Positions 27,901 through 38,785 of a DNA stretch of 64,000 bases are shown here, in pieces. The stretch's first letter is position 1; the number at the start of each line of letters is the position of its first letter. The notes beneath the pieces are model-generated. The model worked only from the letters and a program-made list of their open reading frames with translations. It searched no databases and was not told the origin of the DNA. The position numbers and the translations under genes are program-made. This DNA comes from Haliclystus octoradiatus (lineage: Eukaryota > Cnidaria > Staurozoa > Stauromedusae > Haliclystidae), in the NCBI GenBank assembly GCA_916610825.1, contig OU744452.1, positions 14,054,110 to 14,118,109 on the forward strand, given 5' to 3'.

Positions 27901-30900
27901 TCTCGTTTTCTATCAGTTTCAAAACAGTACTCAATTTGCTATTTTTTGGCATTTTCCAAGGATATTTCGTCTCTTTTGACTGACCTTGACTCTTATATTT
28001 GTATCAGTAAAATGTTTTATTGATCTGATTGGTGGTTACCTTCAAGGACTGTGATCTATTCAACCTGAGTGTAAGCATTGTTATATAGCTATGAATTGAA
28101 GATTGGTACACTTCTCTGAAACTTAATATTTACAGTTCATGAATTTTAAATAGCCTGATTTGTATAAGTATCTATTATAATTTGAATGACCCGTTTCCAT
28201 GTTCATGAACTATTCTTAAACTTATGTTTGACACATAGGTGGTCGCCATGAAATGTTCATGGGAGAGCTAAACACGCATGCGATTTATCATTCATGAACT
28301 AAGATTATTTGTTGATACCTTCTAAAACTGCTTATCATAAGGGTACATCATATTCTGTTGTAGCCTCTGTGGAAACAATTTGTTGACATTCATAGAAAAG
28401 TCCATTTAACGCTCATGAACAGTTCATGATAAACAGGCCATTTCAATTTTCTTCTTGAAAAGTTTGTAAATATTTGTGAAGTTCATGAACAGTTCATGAA
28501 GAACAAGCCATTTAAATTTTCTTCTTGAAAATTTTGTGAATGTTTGTAAGGTTGATGAACTCAGTGAATTGTTTTGCAGAGGAAATTAGCCCAGAATTGT
28601 GACTGTCCAGTGTTCGTTAGCATTGAATGTTAGAGATTTCTGACCTGATCGAAGGATTATTGAAAATGAACATATAGCAGCATATTCTTGTCTCGTGTTG
28701 CTTTTAGATTAGTGATTAGATTACACATATATGTAAGCTACTAGTGGATACAGTTTTGAATTTGGTATTATATTATCATATCATTTTCTATGTATAACAT
28801 ATCTAATATTTATTTGGTTTTGTAGATCACTGAAGTTGGAACTATGAATTTCTTTATGCTGTGGATCAATGAACAAGGAGGTATTAGAAGTGAAATGAGC
28901 AGATGATTTTGTGTCCACAATGTGTGTAAGGTTGTTCTTCCAGATCAGCAAGTGTTAGCTAGATTCCTATGTGTTTATTAGACACCGCCTCCATATGAGG
29001 ATAGTAGACTCAAACTTGATACATACATGCATATGTATATACATATATACATACTTAATAAATTTCATTCTATAAGGAAATTTTAGCAACAGATTGAACC
29101 ATAACCATTCCATCGATGTCAAGTTGAACAATATTCCCTGACGAGGGGTCTGCGTATCCCCGATAGGGACGGTAGTCCCTCTCTGATGCCACCCCTGAAT
29201 ACCACTGTAGGTACTGGATCTGCTACTGTATATTTTGCTAGCACTTGAAAATGCAGAAATTATTGTTTGTTTTCCATTTGATAGCTAGCACCAAACAAAA
29301 ATTATTGACAAACAATGGCCAAACATTTTCTAAGCCAACTCCAACCTAATTAAAATGCCAACTTAAAAAAATGAGGCAAAATTGATTTTGAAACGACTTT
29401 AACAATGATTGGTAGAACCAAGACGCATGTTAGATGATCTATAAGCTATACGATATGATTGACACATACAATAACAACTTTATAAATTTCAAATTTTTGT
29501 TACCCATTTTTAGGATAAACCTTCTTGTTTTATTTTTTATAGAAAAGGAACTCATCACACCACCATTGAATGGTTTGATATTAGGTGGCATCACTCGTCT
29601 GTCTCTATTAGAAATGGCAAGAGAATGGGTATGGGTACTCTAAACATAAAAATGGGAAAGCAAATAATATACGTATACCACATAGGCTTATTACTATAAT
29701 ATGATCATATAAATGACTATGATATTTTTGAATTTCGGACTTTATCAGAGTTTCGTGTTCATAAACCACTTGCAGAAGCACTGTTCCTCAGCCATTCGAT
29801 AATCTACCAAATAGACCACTATAGACAGGTGTCCGTTTTATGGAGGGAGTAATCCAATAGAAAAGTTTAATCTTTTGCAAAGCCACTGAAATGGCCCCTA
29901 TCGACATTAGACATGTTTGCGTTATACGCAGATATATCCAATAGAAAGATCCAGAACTTGGTAATTCACTGACATTATACCCGTGTACCCGTGATATGAA
30001 AGGATAATTCAACAGCATAGCCATTTGGGGGAAAGCCCCTGTAGTGACCACTAATGCCTGGTGAGATGCCCGCAACATCTATATATAGCTAAGCATTGTA
30101 GTATGTCTTTGAATTGTATTTTGAGGATTGATGTATGAGAACAAAAACGTGAAAAACAAGTTAAACAACAGCAAACTATTTTAATAACGATTAGGGTTTT
30201 GAAAACTATTTATAATCATTCAATTTATGAATTACAAAGAAAATCTTTATTGCTTCATCGGATTATATGAAACAAACGTTATATGTACTATAATGCTGAA
30301 ATACATTCTATTAGCTCTAATTTTTGCCAGATATATTCATTATTATTATATGAACTTACAAAATCATCAGATCTAGCTGCTAGGGTATATAGAAGAACAT
30401 TGTGAGAGATAGATCAAATGATATATATATATTATCATTCTACATTGGGATAGTGCCATACCCATACACATCAATACATAAATTACCACTATTATCCAGA
30501 TTATCAATATTTCTGAAATCTTCTCCATGATATAAACGCATGTTCATACCACGGTGGATGCCAATTGGTGAGCCAGGGATTGGAATCATTATTTCAGCTT
30601 TCCAAGCTGGACGATTAACTCCAAGGACTTGAAAATAAGACCCATAAGATGGTGGTTTTGGTACTAATAACGATCCGCTGCTGTCTGTTAAAAACACACT
30701 GACACCTTGAAGAGAAGCTGGACCAGGGCCAAAAATGAAGTCAGGATCACGTTGGGGCTCGCTGGTTTGTTTTTGGTCTTTATTTGGGGTGTCATTCAAG
30801 GTAACATTATCATTAGTCGGCTGAGATTGATCGCTTGAATTTCCTTCGTCATTTTGTTTTGATTCATCATAGCTGTACGGTCCTTCGTGACGTGAATAAT

Positions 30901-33900
30901 AATGGTTATTGCTACCATGGTGACTATGAGACACATGATGTACATGGTGGGGCTTTTCATTATGTGTAATATAATGATAGTAATGATGAATATGTTGAGG
31001 TGCTTGAGGCTGCGTCGTTGTTGTTGTTGTTGCTGGTACACCTTTTCCGCTTTTCCGTATTCCAACTGGAAATGGCTCACAGCCAAAATAACCACCAGAG
31101 TTTTGCTCACAACTCAGATATCCACTTCGTCTTACATACTTGATTTTATGTAAATTCATATTATATCCAGATGTAAATGAGCCATGCATACCATCGTTTG
31201 CGCCAAAACAGACTTTGTTATTGTTCAGTTTACGCCATACTTTCCCATCGCATGAACAATCAACATTATAACCAAATAATGCAATTATTTCTATACCAAA
31301 TAGTAACAATGTTACTATCGATGTTAATCTTTTTTCCTATTAAAAAAATAACAAATTACGATTATACAATTGTAATATATATATATAATATTATATTATA
31401 TATAATATATATTATATATTTCAAATATTGGTAGATGAACAGTGCTGAATGGACAGAGCAGTAAATATTTTTGATTGTATATTCTATCTGATGATCGTTT
31501 AACAACGTGTAACAGTGAAAATGATGTGTTTTTCTTAACTCTATTATTGAAAAATTATATACGTTATATAGATAGATAGTACAATTTATCGTGATAAACC
31601 TCACTCTTATACGCCTTAAAATAGGATAACAGAAGAAGAGATATTACTATTGTCAGATATTTTACTTGCAAGTTCCACAACATAAACTATATCATAATCA
31701 ATGAAGTTGTAATATAGAATACTACAGTATTTGAAAACTGTTACTTTTACCATAACTTGCTTCTCCCTTTTCATGCGAAGTTCTCTTTTCTATATGCATA
31801 CATTCCTCATACGTATTTACTACAAACTACTTCTAAATATATACGCATATCATGTAAACGTTACATTTCACAGTAAACAACAGCGTATATAATAATTATA
31901 TCGAAATATATAGTATACTATCGTTAGATGTTGAATATATTATTAATGCTACGCTTACCATTTCAGGAACTTGACCAAATTATTAAGTTCCAACATGTAT
32001 TAAATTCAAATCTATACTTCTATCGAAGGGTCCTTTCGACCGAAACAATCTAAACGTACACCCTGCCGTTTTTTTATAATAGATGTGGATACTGTTAAAG
32101 AACGGACACAATTCGACTACTTTCGATCTTTTCTTTATATCCCATCGCGTGGAACTTGTTTCCTTGACATCCGCGCTCTTCATGCACGACATTCTTGAAA
32201 AGGATTTTAGAAAGCTTTGAAGGAATTTAGCTAAACAAATCTATTCAACGATACAAAATACTATTCAACCTATTATCTATAGAGTAAATTTCGACAGCGT
32301 TTGTAGACGTGAGAATTATTTTTGAAGCTCACGATATTCACAAAGTAACGTTAATTCATTACTGTGGGATATCTATAAGCATTGTTTGACTCTTACTTAA
32401 AAGTATACATTTACGCCTTGGTAAACAGTGATGGCTGATCTATAGGTAGAATTTACATAGTACAATATCCATGAATGATCACATATTTTATAGTTTTCGA
32501 TTCGTACATAATATTCCAGGAAATAAGCATATGAACATTGAACAACATTTATAGATGAGTCATATAGGATATAAAGGATTGTCTATTATAATGATCTCTT
32601 TGTGAGACTACATTGAAAACGAGGCATTCGCTCTTCATTCGCTGTTTTTTATTAACATGAAGTATCACGTGTGTGCATTGTGTATGTTGCCTTTCATGTT
32701 ATTCTCATTTCAAAGTTAATCTATTTTTCAATTTTTATTTTAAGGGTGATTTCAAAGTTTCAGAAAAATCATTTACTATTCATGATGTTCTCAAGGCGCA
32801 GAAAGAAGACCGTGTAAGTGACCCATTCATGTTAAAAGTCTTTTAATTGTATACGATATATGATTCTTATTGCAACTGAAAAGTTCTTTCACTCAATGCA
32901 AGCATTTCATTTTTATGCGAATCATTTTATTTTTTATTTTGCATGGGATTTTTGCCTAGGAATAGCTCCTTGGTTTGCAAGACAGGGATGGGGAAATGGG
33001 GTAAAAAATAGCAAGATGGGGCTTAAAGTTTTTGATTACCTTGAAAATGATCCGCAAAAATTCAAAAACTTAGAAGAAGCATGTTTCAAAATTTGAAAAA
33101 TCTTCAAAATTATACCTCAACATTTGAATTTTCAAAGTTTTTACAGATAGTAGTCGAAATATTTATCCAATCTTTTATTTCATACCTAAAACGATATTAA
33201 GTATCTCAAAAAGGATACCCATGCAAGATGGCACATCCCGTCACCGTATATAGTGACGTATAGGAATTAACCATGGAGTTACCCCCCGAAATTTAAATGC
33301 GAAACGTTCCTTAAAATGTTCTTAATAAATAGAGCTATAAAAAGTCAATCAATTTCAAAAATTTGAACAATAAATAAAACTGTTAATAATGTCAATAAAG
33401 TACTGTAACATATGGTTTCTACTTCTAATCTAACCACGCAAAACGATAACGAACAATGTTGCAATATTGACGCATTTTGCCAAATTCATTGATTTTGGTT
33501 TCTTAAACAATTTCAAAGAACTTACTACAGTTTCTTAAAAAAATTCAAGGCTTTGTAGCTTTCCTATAAACGAGTGAATGCAAGTCATTCATATACATTG
33601 CCACAAGCAATTTCTAAGGAACGTTGGCTGGAGCCGGTTTTGAAGTTCGAAATTATTAATTGCTTAATTGTATTGAATCGATGTGACTTTCTTCCTATAG
33701 GTGATTGAAATATTTGGATCTGGAACTGCTTGTGTTGTCTGTCCTGTTGATAAAATACTCTACAACGACAAGGTACGTGCATGCAATTGTCTCTGATCAT
33801 CATCAGGCATCAATCTCATTGAATCCTAATTGATTTTTAATTTTTTTTTTTATTATTATTATTATTTTTTTTTATTTATCATTTTTCCACGAACCGGGTA

Positions 33901-36795
33901 AGCTTACAGCTTTTTTTCACCGGGGTGGTTGGTTAATTTGTTAGTATTTTGAAGCTTGTGTGCGTTTAATAGCCGGATGCAATTCCTGACGCCAACCTAT
34001 AGTGCTTCGGACAGGGATTGAACCCGAGACCCTGCGGGCCGTGGTCCAACACCCTAGCCACTACACCAAGGCCGCACTGACTATGATGACTAGTAATGAC
34101 TAAAAATGACTAGTAATAGAAATGTGTTGGTATCACACGATGCAACGACAGCTATATATTGCCCTTGGAGATAACTTCAATACTGTTGGTATACGGGAAC
34201 GTTCTAATGTTAGAGGGTACCTTTTTCAAAGTTGAGAACAAATTTTAGGATATGCTTTAGCAGAAATAGTTTTTGAGGTACCGGTAGACAGTTTAGCCTA
34301 GTGCGAATTTTGTTTTATTTTATTTTATTTCATTTTTTTTTTTGTTTAAATTTATTTTTCTTATTTTTTTAGAGTAATATTTCCTTTTTGAAATTTTTTC
34401 TTGGGGTGTCTTGTCATGATAGTATAATCAAATCTTGAAATTAATAAGCAATGTTATAATATTAAGGACTGAGCAGAGTACGGCTAACTATTAATTTCCT
34501 TCGTATAGGCTAATTAAGTAAACATACTTCATATGCAAACCTCTTTTATTCAAGTGTATAGAAAACGTTCCATGTTTGGAATTTGAATCGGTTCGAAGCA
34601 TTTGATCAAGGTTGGATGGTTTCCAATTGTTATTAGAATTGTCATACACAGATAATCTCTGTGCTTAAAACAAGAAAAGATTTTCTGGAAATTTACACAC
34701 AATTTTGCAACACACTTGCCAGCATGACTCAGAGAAGATTATTTTACTAAATATTTGTACTTTTGTTAAAAATATAATGTTATTTTGATCAAAAAATTTC
34801 TCAAATATAGAAAATATATCCACCATTGACCAGATTTTACTGCATAGTAAGCGCACAACGAGTACGAGAGCATGTTGAAATGCGATGTAAACAAAACTCA
34901 TTTCGACGCATCATCATCAATGTGACACATTACATATTAGTTTAAGATAAACTATACGTGTATTGTATGTACGTTATTCCTAGTCATGTTCTAGTGTTCT
35001 CATCTAGATTAAGAGACAAAGATTAGGCAAAAGCCTTTTTATGTTTCTCAGAGTTTCACGCGTTTAATTGTGATCTTCAGACGATAATACAGTGTAGTGT
35101 CCTCTTGTATAATATAGCAACTTAGACAAAGAATAAGATAAGATAATATATTTGCATAACAATAAAATTGCCATGTCAGGCAGATACAGGATAAAACATT
35201 AAATATTAGTTCTACCGATTATGTACAGCCTATAATACATACATATGTATATATAAATGTATATGTTATGTAGAGACAGAGTTTTTAGAAATAAGCTAAA
35301 TGTTTTCAGTAGTTCAGCAAAATTTCTTCATTTCGACGCATGGTTTCGTGAATCTGGTATACAAGCAGTGTAATCAATGCAAATCAACTGTGTTGATTGT
35401 GGGTAGTATTTAGCCTGTTCTAATAGCTCATTTTATCCTCTTTATTTTAGTTTCATCATATTCCAACTATGGATAGTGGTGCAGTATTATCTAAACGGTT
35501 CCTAAAAGAATTAGCTGATATTCAGGTAACGTGACATGACATGAATCAAACAATGAATCTGATATCTTGTTTGTAGATATATTTTATCTTGTTTGATATT
35601 AACCACATTGAACCATGACATAAACATTTAAACCTACAGGATAAATTATCATCACCTTCAGGTCCATGTTCCCTTTTTCTGATCGAGACCAATATCTTGC
35701 AGACCCTAAATATATGGCATTCGACTTCATGAACGTGTGTAGTGGCCCTTTTTAGCCAATAGACAGACATGTTAATATGGAAATCGAACAAAATAGAGTA
35801 ATTTCGATTGGTTGAATTATGGTCGAACTCCGGCCAATTCTAAACTATATTGACCAGTCCGTATCCGTGTATGTAATAGTAGTAGTTTTTGATGCATTCC
35901 AATACTTTAAAATTCATACTATCATGAATATGTTCTCCAAAATTGACCTGTTAATCATTGACTAAAACAGTTATTGATCCCAGGCTCGATGAATATCGGT
36001 ATAATGGCCCTGGCGGCCTCAGTCATTCTCAGCCTATATTTTACGTCGCCTTCGATCATTAACTGTTAGTAATACGCGAGCCTCGTTTAATTCTTCCTCA
36101 AAAGCGAAAACAATAACGAAGCCTGCTTTTCATTTCAAGCTCTTTGTAAACGCTCTCACAGGTTTAAAAATAATGTCACATGATCATTACACAAGTCTTG
36201 TCGTTTGTTCGATAGAAATTGGGTCCGAAAAAAATGCACATATCAATTCTCTCCGTTAGGCTATAAATAGTTGATTATAAATAGTCTGTTCGAAGTGGGA
36301 CTGTTCTAATTACTTTTTGTGTGACGCTATATGTTACGTTTTGATGCTATACGTTTGGGAGTACGTTATACATGAACAATACAAAGTAGCTGGCAGGATC
36401 CAAATGAGCAGTCAAATATTATATGAAAAAAATAGTAAAACGATTCCGCCTTCCGTTTTGCTTGTAGAAATATAAATTTAACGATGTCTGCCCAACATCA
36501 CGGTAAACTCTCTTGTGGTAAATAATATAGTTCCTTTTTTGGTTTCAAAAAGTGGGACACGAGAATCTCCAAACTACGATGTTCAACGCCAATTTTGACG
36601 AGAAAAGTGTACCGGTATGCAAAAACCAATAATGACATGTACGGGGAGAAAAACAGTTGTATCTAAATCCGTTTGTCCGAAAAGGCGATGTGATGGGTGT
36701 AAAACTTTCCCACATTCTTGAAATTTTACAAACTTTTTCTTTTTAACTTTTAGTATGGTCGCAAGCCTCATCCATGGGCACATGTTATCTGTTAG
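18968..36795 (+). CDS. BCAT: Branched-chain amino acid aminotransferase, mitochondrial type (12 exons, complete)
   Basis: PLP enzyme (fold type IV) that moves the amino group of Leu, Ile or Val to 2-oxoglutarate. Exons: 18968-19027, 22827-23027, 24137-24247, 25824-25943, 26639-26802, 27375-27456, 28826-28880, 29543-29628, 32745-32813, 33701-33772, 35451-35525, 36754-36795. All phases match, giving 378 residues plus TAG; vertebrate enzymes have about 385-392. The PLP lysine is K216 in [21 protein letters not shown] and [12 protein letters not shown] are family signatures, and the redox CXXC motif is C327/C330. Exon 1 gives 20 residues with Arg6, Arg12, Lys20 and no acidic residue, as in a mitochondrial leader. 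It joins exon 2 in phase 0 but is the least certain exon, because leaders are not conserved. Intron 8 contains another gene on the other strand. An ATTAAA at 36845-36850 is a possible polyadenylation signal. Confidence 0.95.
19882..20961. repeat. Dispersed repeat R1, copy 2, split by a MITE
   Basis: Same repeat as 10900-11165, interrupted by the 794 bp MITE at 19972-20765. In BCAT intron 1. Confidence 0.75.
19972..20765. mobile_element. MITE with 24 bp inverted ends and TA target duplication
   Basis: Ends begin GGGGAGAGC and continue inverted for 24 bp with two mismatches (19972-19995 and 20742-20765), flanked by TA on both sides as in Tc1/mariner-type elements. No transposase frame. It sits inside another repeat copy (19882-20961). 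Confidence 0.85.
22430..22510 (-). repeat. LINE-like 3' end fragment
   Basis: Carries GTCACCCCTTAAGC and TTTGGGGGACATTA on the plus strand, as in the copy near 55775. Ends about 320 bp before BCAT exon 2. Confidence 0.45.
24830..24967. repeat. Inverted repeat, 24 bp arms
   Basis: GTTTGGGTTCTCTGATACC.. at 24830-24853 pairs with its inverse at 24944-24967, two mismatches. In BCAT intron 3. Confidence 0.6.
24977..25450 (+). repeat. Dispersed repeat R2, copy 1
   Basis: Similar over about 460 bp to 61960-62415, from GCAGTAACCCTTTTGTGAAAT to the TAGAACAGCATT block. No coding capacity. Confidence 0.7.
28411..28560. repeat. Tandem duplication, 70 bp unit
   Basis: Two copies (28411-28480, 28481-28550) and the first 10 bp of a third, each starting with CATGAAC palindromes. 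BCAT intron 6. Confidence 0.8.
30246..30251 (-). terminator. Polyadenylation signal of the nested secreted-protein gene
   Basis: AATAAA on the minus strand about 190 bp after the stop codon of the nested gene, so its whole transcript can fit inside the BCAT intron. Confidence 0.4.
30440..31961 (-). CDS. Secreted His-rich protein nested in BCAT intron 8 (2 exons)
   Basis: Family not recognised. The coding exon is 31336-30440. The upstream exon ends at 31959 with its last codon ATG directly before the donor GTAAGC, so splicing joins the start codon to the coding exon in phase 0. This gives 299 residues. Residues 1-27 look like a signal peptide: a basic MEKR start, a hydrophobic core of Leu/Ile/Phe, then Asp-Cys-Ser-Cys. 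An N-terminal domain with about six Cys follows (to residue ~90), then a Thr run, a low-complexity His/Tyr-rich stretch (~105-150), an acidic Asn/Gln/Ser linker, and a C-terminal conserved-looking domain (~200-299) ending in LYHGEDF and CIDVYGYG. The two compact ends joined by a repetitive linker suggest an extracellular matrix, mucus or metal-binding protein, but this is only inference. The gene lies wholly within a 3.1 kb intron of BCAT, on the opposite strand. Confidence 0.8.
33836..34077 (-). mobile_element. tRNA-derived SINE
   Basis: The minus-strand head is tRNA-like: A box TGGTGTAGTGG (34068-34058) and B box GGGTTCAATCC (34025-34015), the two pol III promoter boxes. An unrelated body and an A/TAA-rich tail at 33836-33872 follow. 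There is no anticodon arm that would mark a true tRNA, and a SINE tail is present. Lies in BCAT intron 10. Confidence 0.82.
35044..35085 (-). ncRNA. Degenerate hammerhead related to the PLE ribozyme
   Basis: Minus strand has GTCTGAAGA and GTGAAACTCTGAG as in the PLE ribozyme, but stem II is enlarged and unpaired and the stem III closing pair is lost. Remnant in BCAT intron 10. Confidence 0.45.
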
Positions 36796-36844
36796 AAGTC
36801 ACAATTTCTCACGGAAAATTCTAAATCTCATCAATTATACCTCA

Positions 36845-36850
36845 ATTAAA
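36845..36850 (+). terminator. Possible BCAT polyadenylation signal
   Basis: ATTAAA, the commonest variant of AATAAA, sits 50 bp after the BCAT stop codon. In AT-rich DNA this can occur by chance. Confidence 0.3.
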
Positions 36851-36994
36851 GTGACAAGAAAAACATAGTAAACAATCTCGCCTTCATATTCCTCAAAATT
36901 TGGAATTTATTTCAATGAAAATCAATCATATAAAAACACATTGTTGTTTACAAATTTATTTATGATTTTTTATAAATTTCATTCTTTATTCTTC

Positions 36995-37046
<52 letters not shown>

Positions 37047-38458
37047 GAACCTTACATATTTAAATATCAATTAACTCGAGAAACAAAACATTTTGAAATT
37101 GTAAAGCAAAGGCAATTTTATCGTTCTTACTTTTTGATTGAAACTATTATTATCATTGTAGTAATTTGAAAATAATTAATTATGAATTAATTAATAATGA
37201 TATTAAATTATTCTACTTTTGTTAATTTATTTAATGTATATTTAGCTTAAAATTAGAAAAAAGAAAATTTGTAAAACTCTGCTCAATGTAAAAATATAAA
37301 ACAACTATTTATAAACCCATTGTTTGAAAACTGCAAATTCTGACTGTGTTTTTTTCTTGAATTTGTATCATAACATGATGTCCACTTCAGATCGATAATT
37401 TATCGATGATTTATCCCCTTGAATTTTCGAACTTCAAATTATCGTTTGACTTGCTCTAAGTCTCAGTTATTGTTAGGGCGATTCTTGATATGTTTGATAC
37501 CGATCATCGATTTGCGGCACATCAGAGTATGCCCGGACTTGGTGCCACAGGCAAGATTATTATCTAACATTGGTTAATAGACTAATTGAAATTTCTCATT
37601 TGAGACCCCTACAATCAACTTGAATTTCTTTTAAGAGTAATCTGAAAAGGCAGGTTTCTCCGGGCAACTTGAAATTGACATGAAGGGTTCATAAAATTCC
37701 ATTGAGACGTCACGTGGTAAGCGCTCTGGTACTTATACCTCTCTGGTGACAATATCCAAAGAGTTCTTTCGATATACTTCGAACGAAAATTTTTTTTTCA
37801 ATCAAGTGATTTCTAAACGTAATTATAACAGATATGAACAATTTTAAATTTGCATGATATTGAGATACATTTGTCGAAATGAAGTTTATTAGTTATGTAA
37901 GAGAACCTATCGCTCTACTCAGTTCTGTGTTTGCAACTGCTATAGAATTGGTTCGTGAACCTCTGATGCAAAGATATATTTCGAACGAAATGGTTCGATA
38001 ACAAAATTCCTTGAAAAATGTTTGATGGCCATCAAACACAATGCTACAAATAAAATGCATGATCCAGCACGTCAGACAAAATCGAAAGAGTGGCTAAACC
38101 ACAAGGATTTTCGAAGGATTTAAAAGTTGCACCAATACTACCGTCGTTTGCCCAGGGCTTTACTTGCCTCTCATACTCTAATTGCTTGATAGCTCATAGG
38201 GCCAAAATTGTACGCCAAAATTCACAAATGCAGAAAATATATCCACCCTTGACCATATATGAGATAGCTTTTCATAATGGACTTCGCAATAATGGAGAAG
38301 AAATTTGAAACGGGAAACGGCTTTCAAGTGTACGCTAAATAAATGATATAGAATTATTAGATATGCAATTGCTGTCAAAGGTCGGTCATTAATATTACGA
38401 CTGATTCTGAATTAAATTAAAAAAAGCTATTATTTAACAGGAGCTTCTGTGATAAACA
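36851..38458. other. Tail-to-tail spacer, BCAT / lamin-tail gene
   Basis: AT-rich, with a TA tract. No coding frame, RNA gene or transposon end recognised beyond what is listed. Confidence 0.5.
36997..37045. repeat. TA microsatellite
   Basis: TA tract with a few T interruptions in the spacer between BCAT and the lamin-tail gene. Confidence 0.9.
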
Positions 38459-38669
38459 TTTGACGGAAAAAACAGTTGGTAACAAATATTTAATAATTTA
38501 TTTTCCACGACGTTTCAATCACGATTTGTGATCATTTTCAAGTGAATTTTTAGAATTGAAAATAAGAATTGAAAATAAACATTCAATTGAAAATGACCAC
38601 AAGTCATGATTGAAACGTCGTGAAAATAAAATATTAAATATGCTGTTGCCAATTGTTTTTTCTGTCAAA
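38459..38669. repeat. Foldback with ~83 bp arms
   Basis: Arms 38459-38541 and 38587-38669 are inverted copies with roughly 85-90 percent match by eye. Both contain GAAACGTCGTG, which resembles the hammerhead 3' core of PLE ends. Probably two PLE termini in inverted orientation. Confidence 0.7.
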
Positions 38670-38785
38670 GGCTATTATACTTCTATTTACGAAGAAATAA
38701 AGAGGATATATATTACATGACAATTAGTAAGCGATAATTTAAAAACATTCAAGATAAGCAACAAATTTGTTGCAACGTCAAAATT

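Noticed and set aside
30796..31153. Overlapping frames on both strands of the nested gene
   Set aside because: Shadows of the His-rich low-complexity linker.
34005..34077. tRNA gene on the minus strand
   Set aside because: A and B boxes are present, but it is followed by an unrelated body and an A-rich tail, and there is no convincing anticodon stem; a SINE explains it better.
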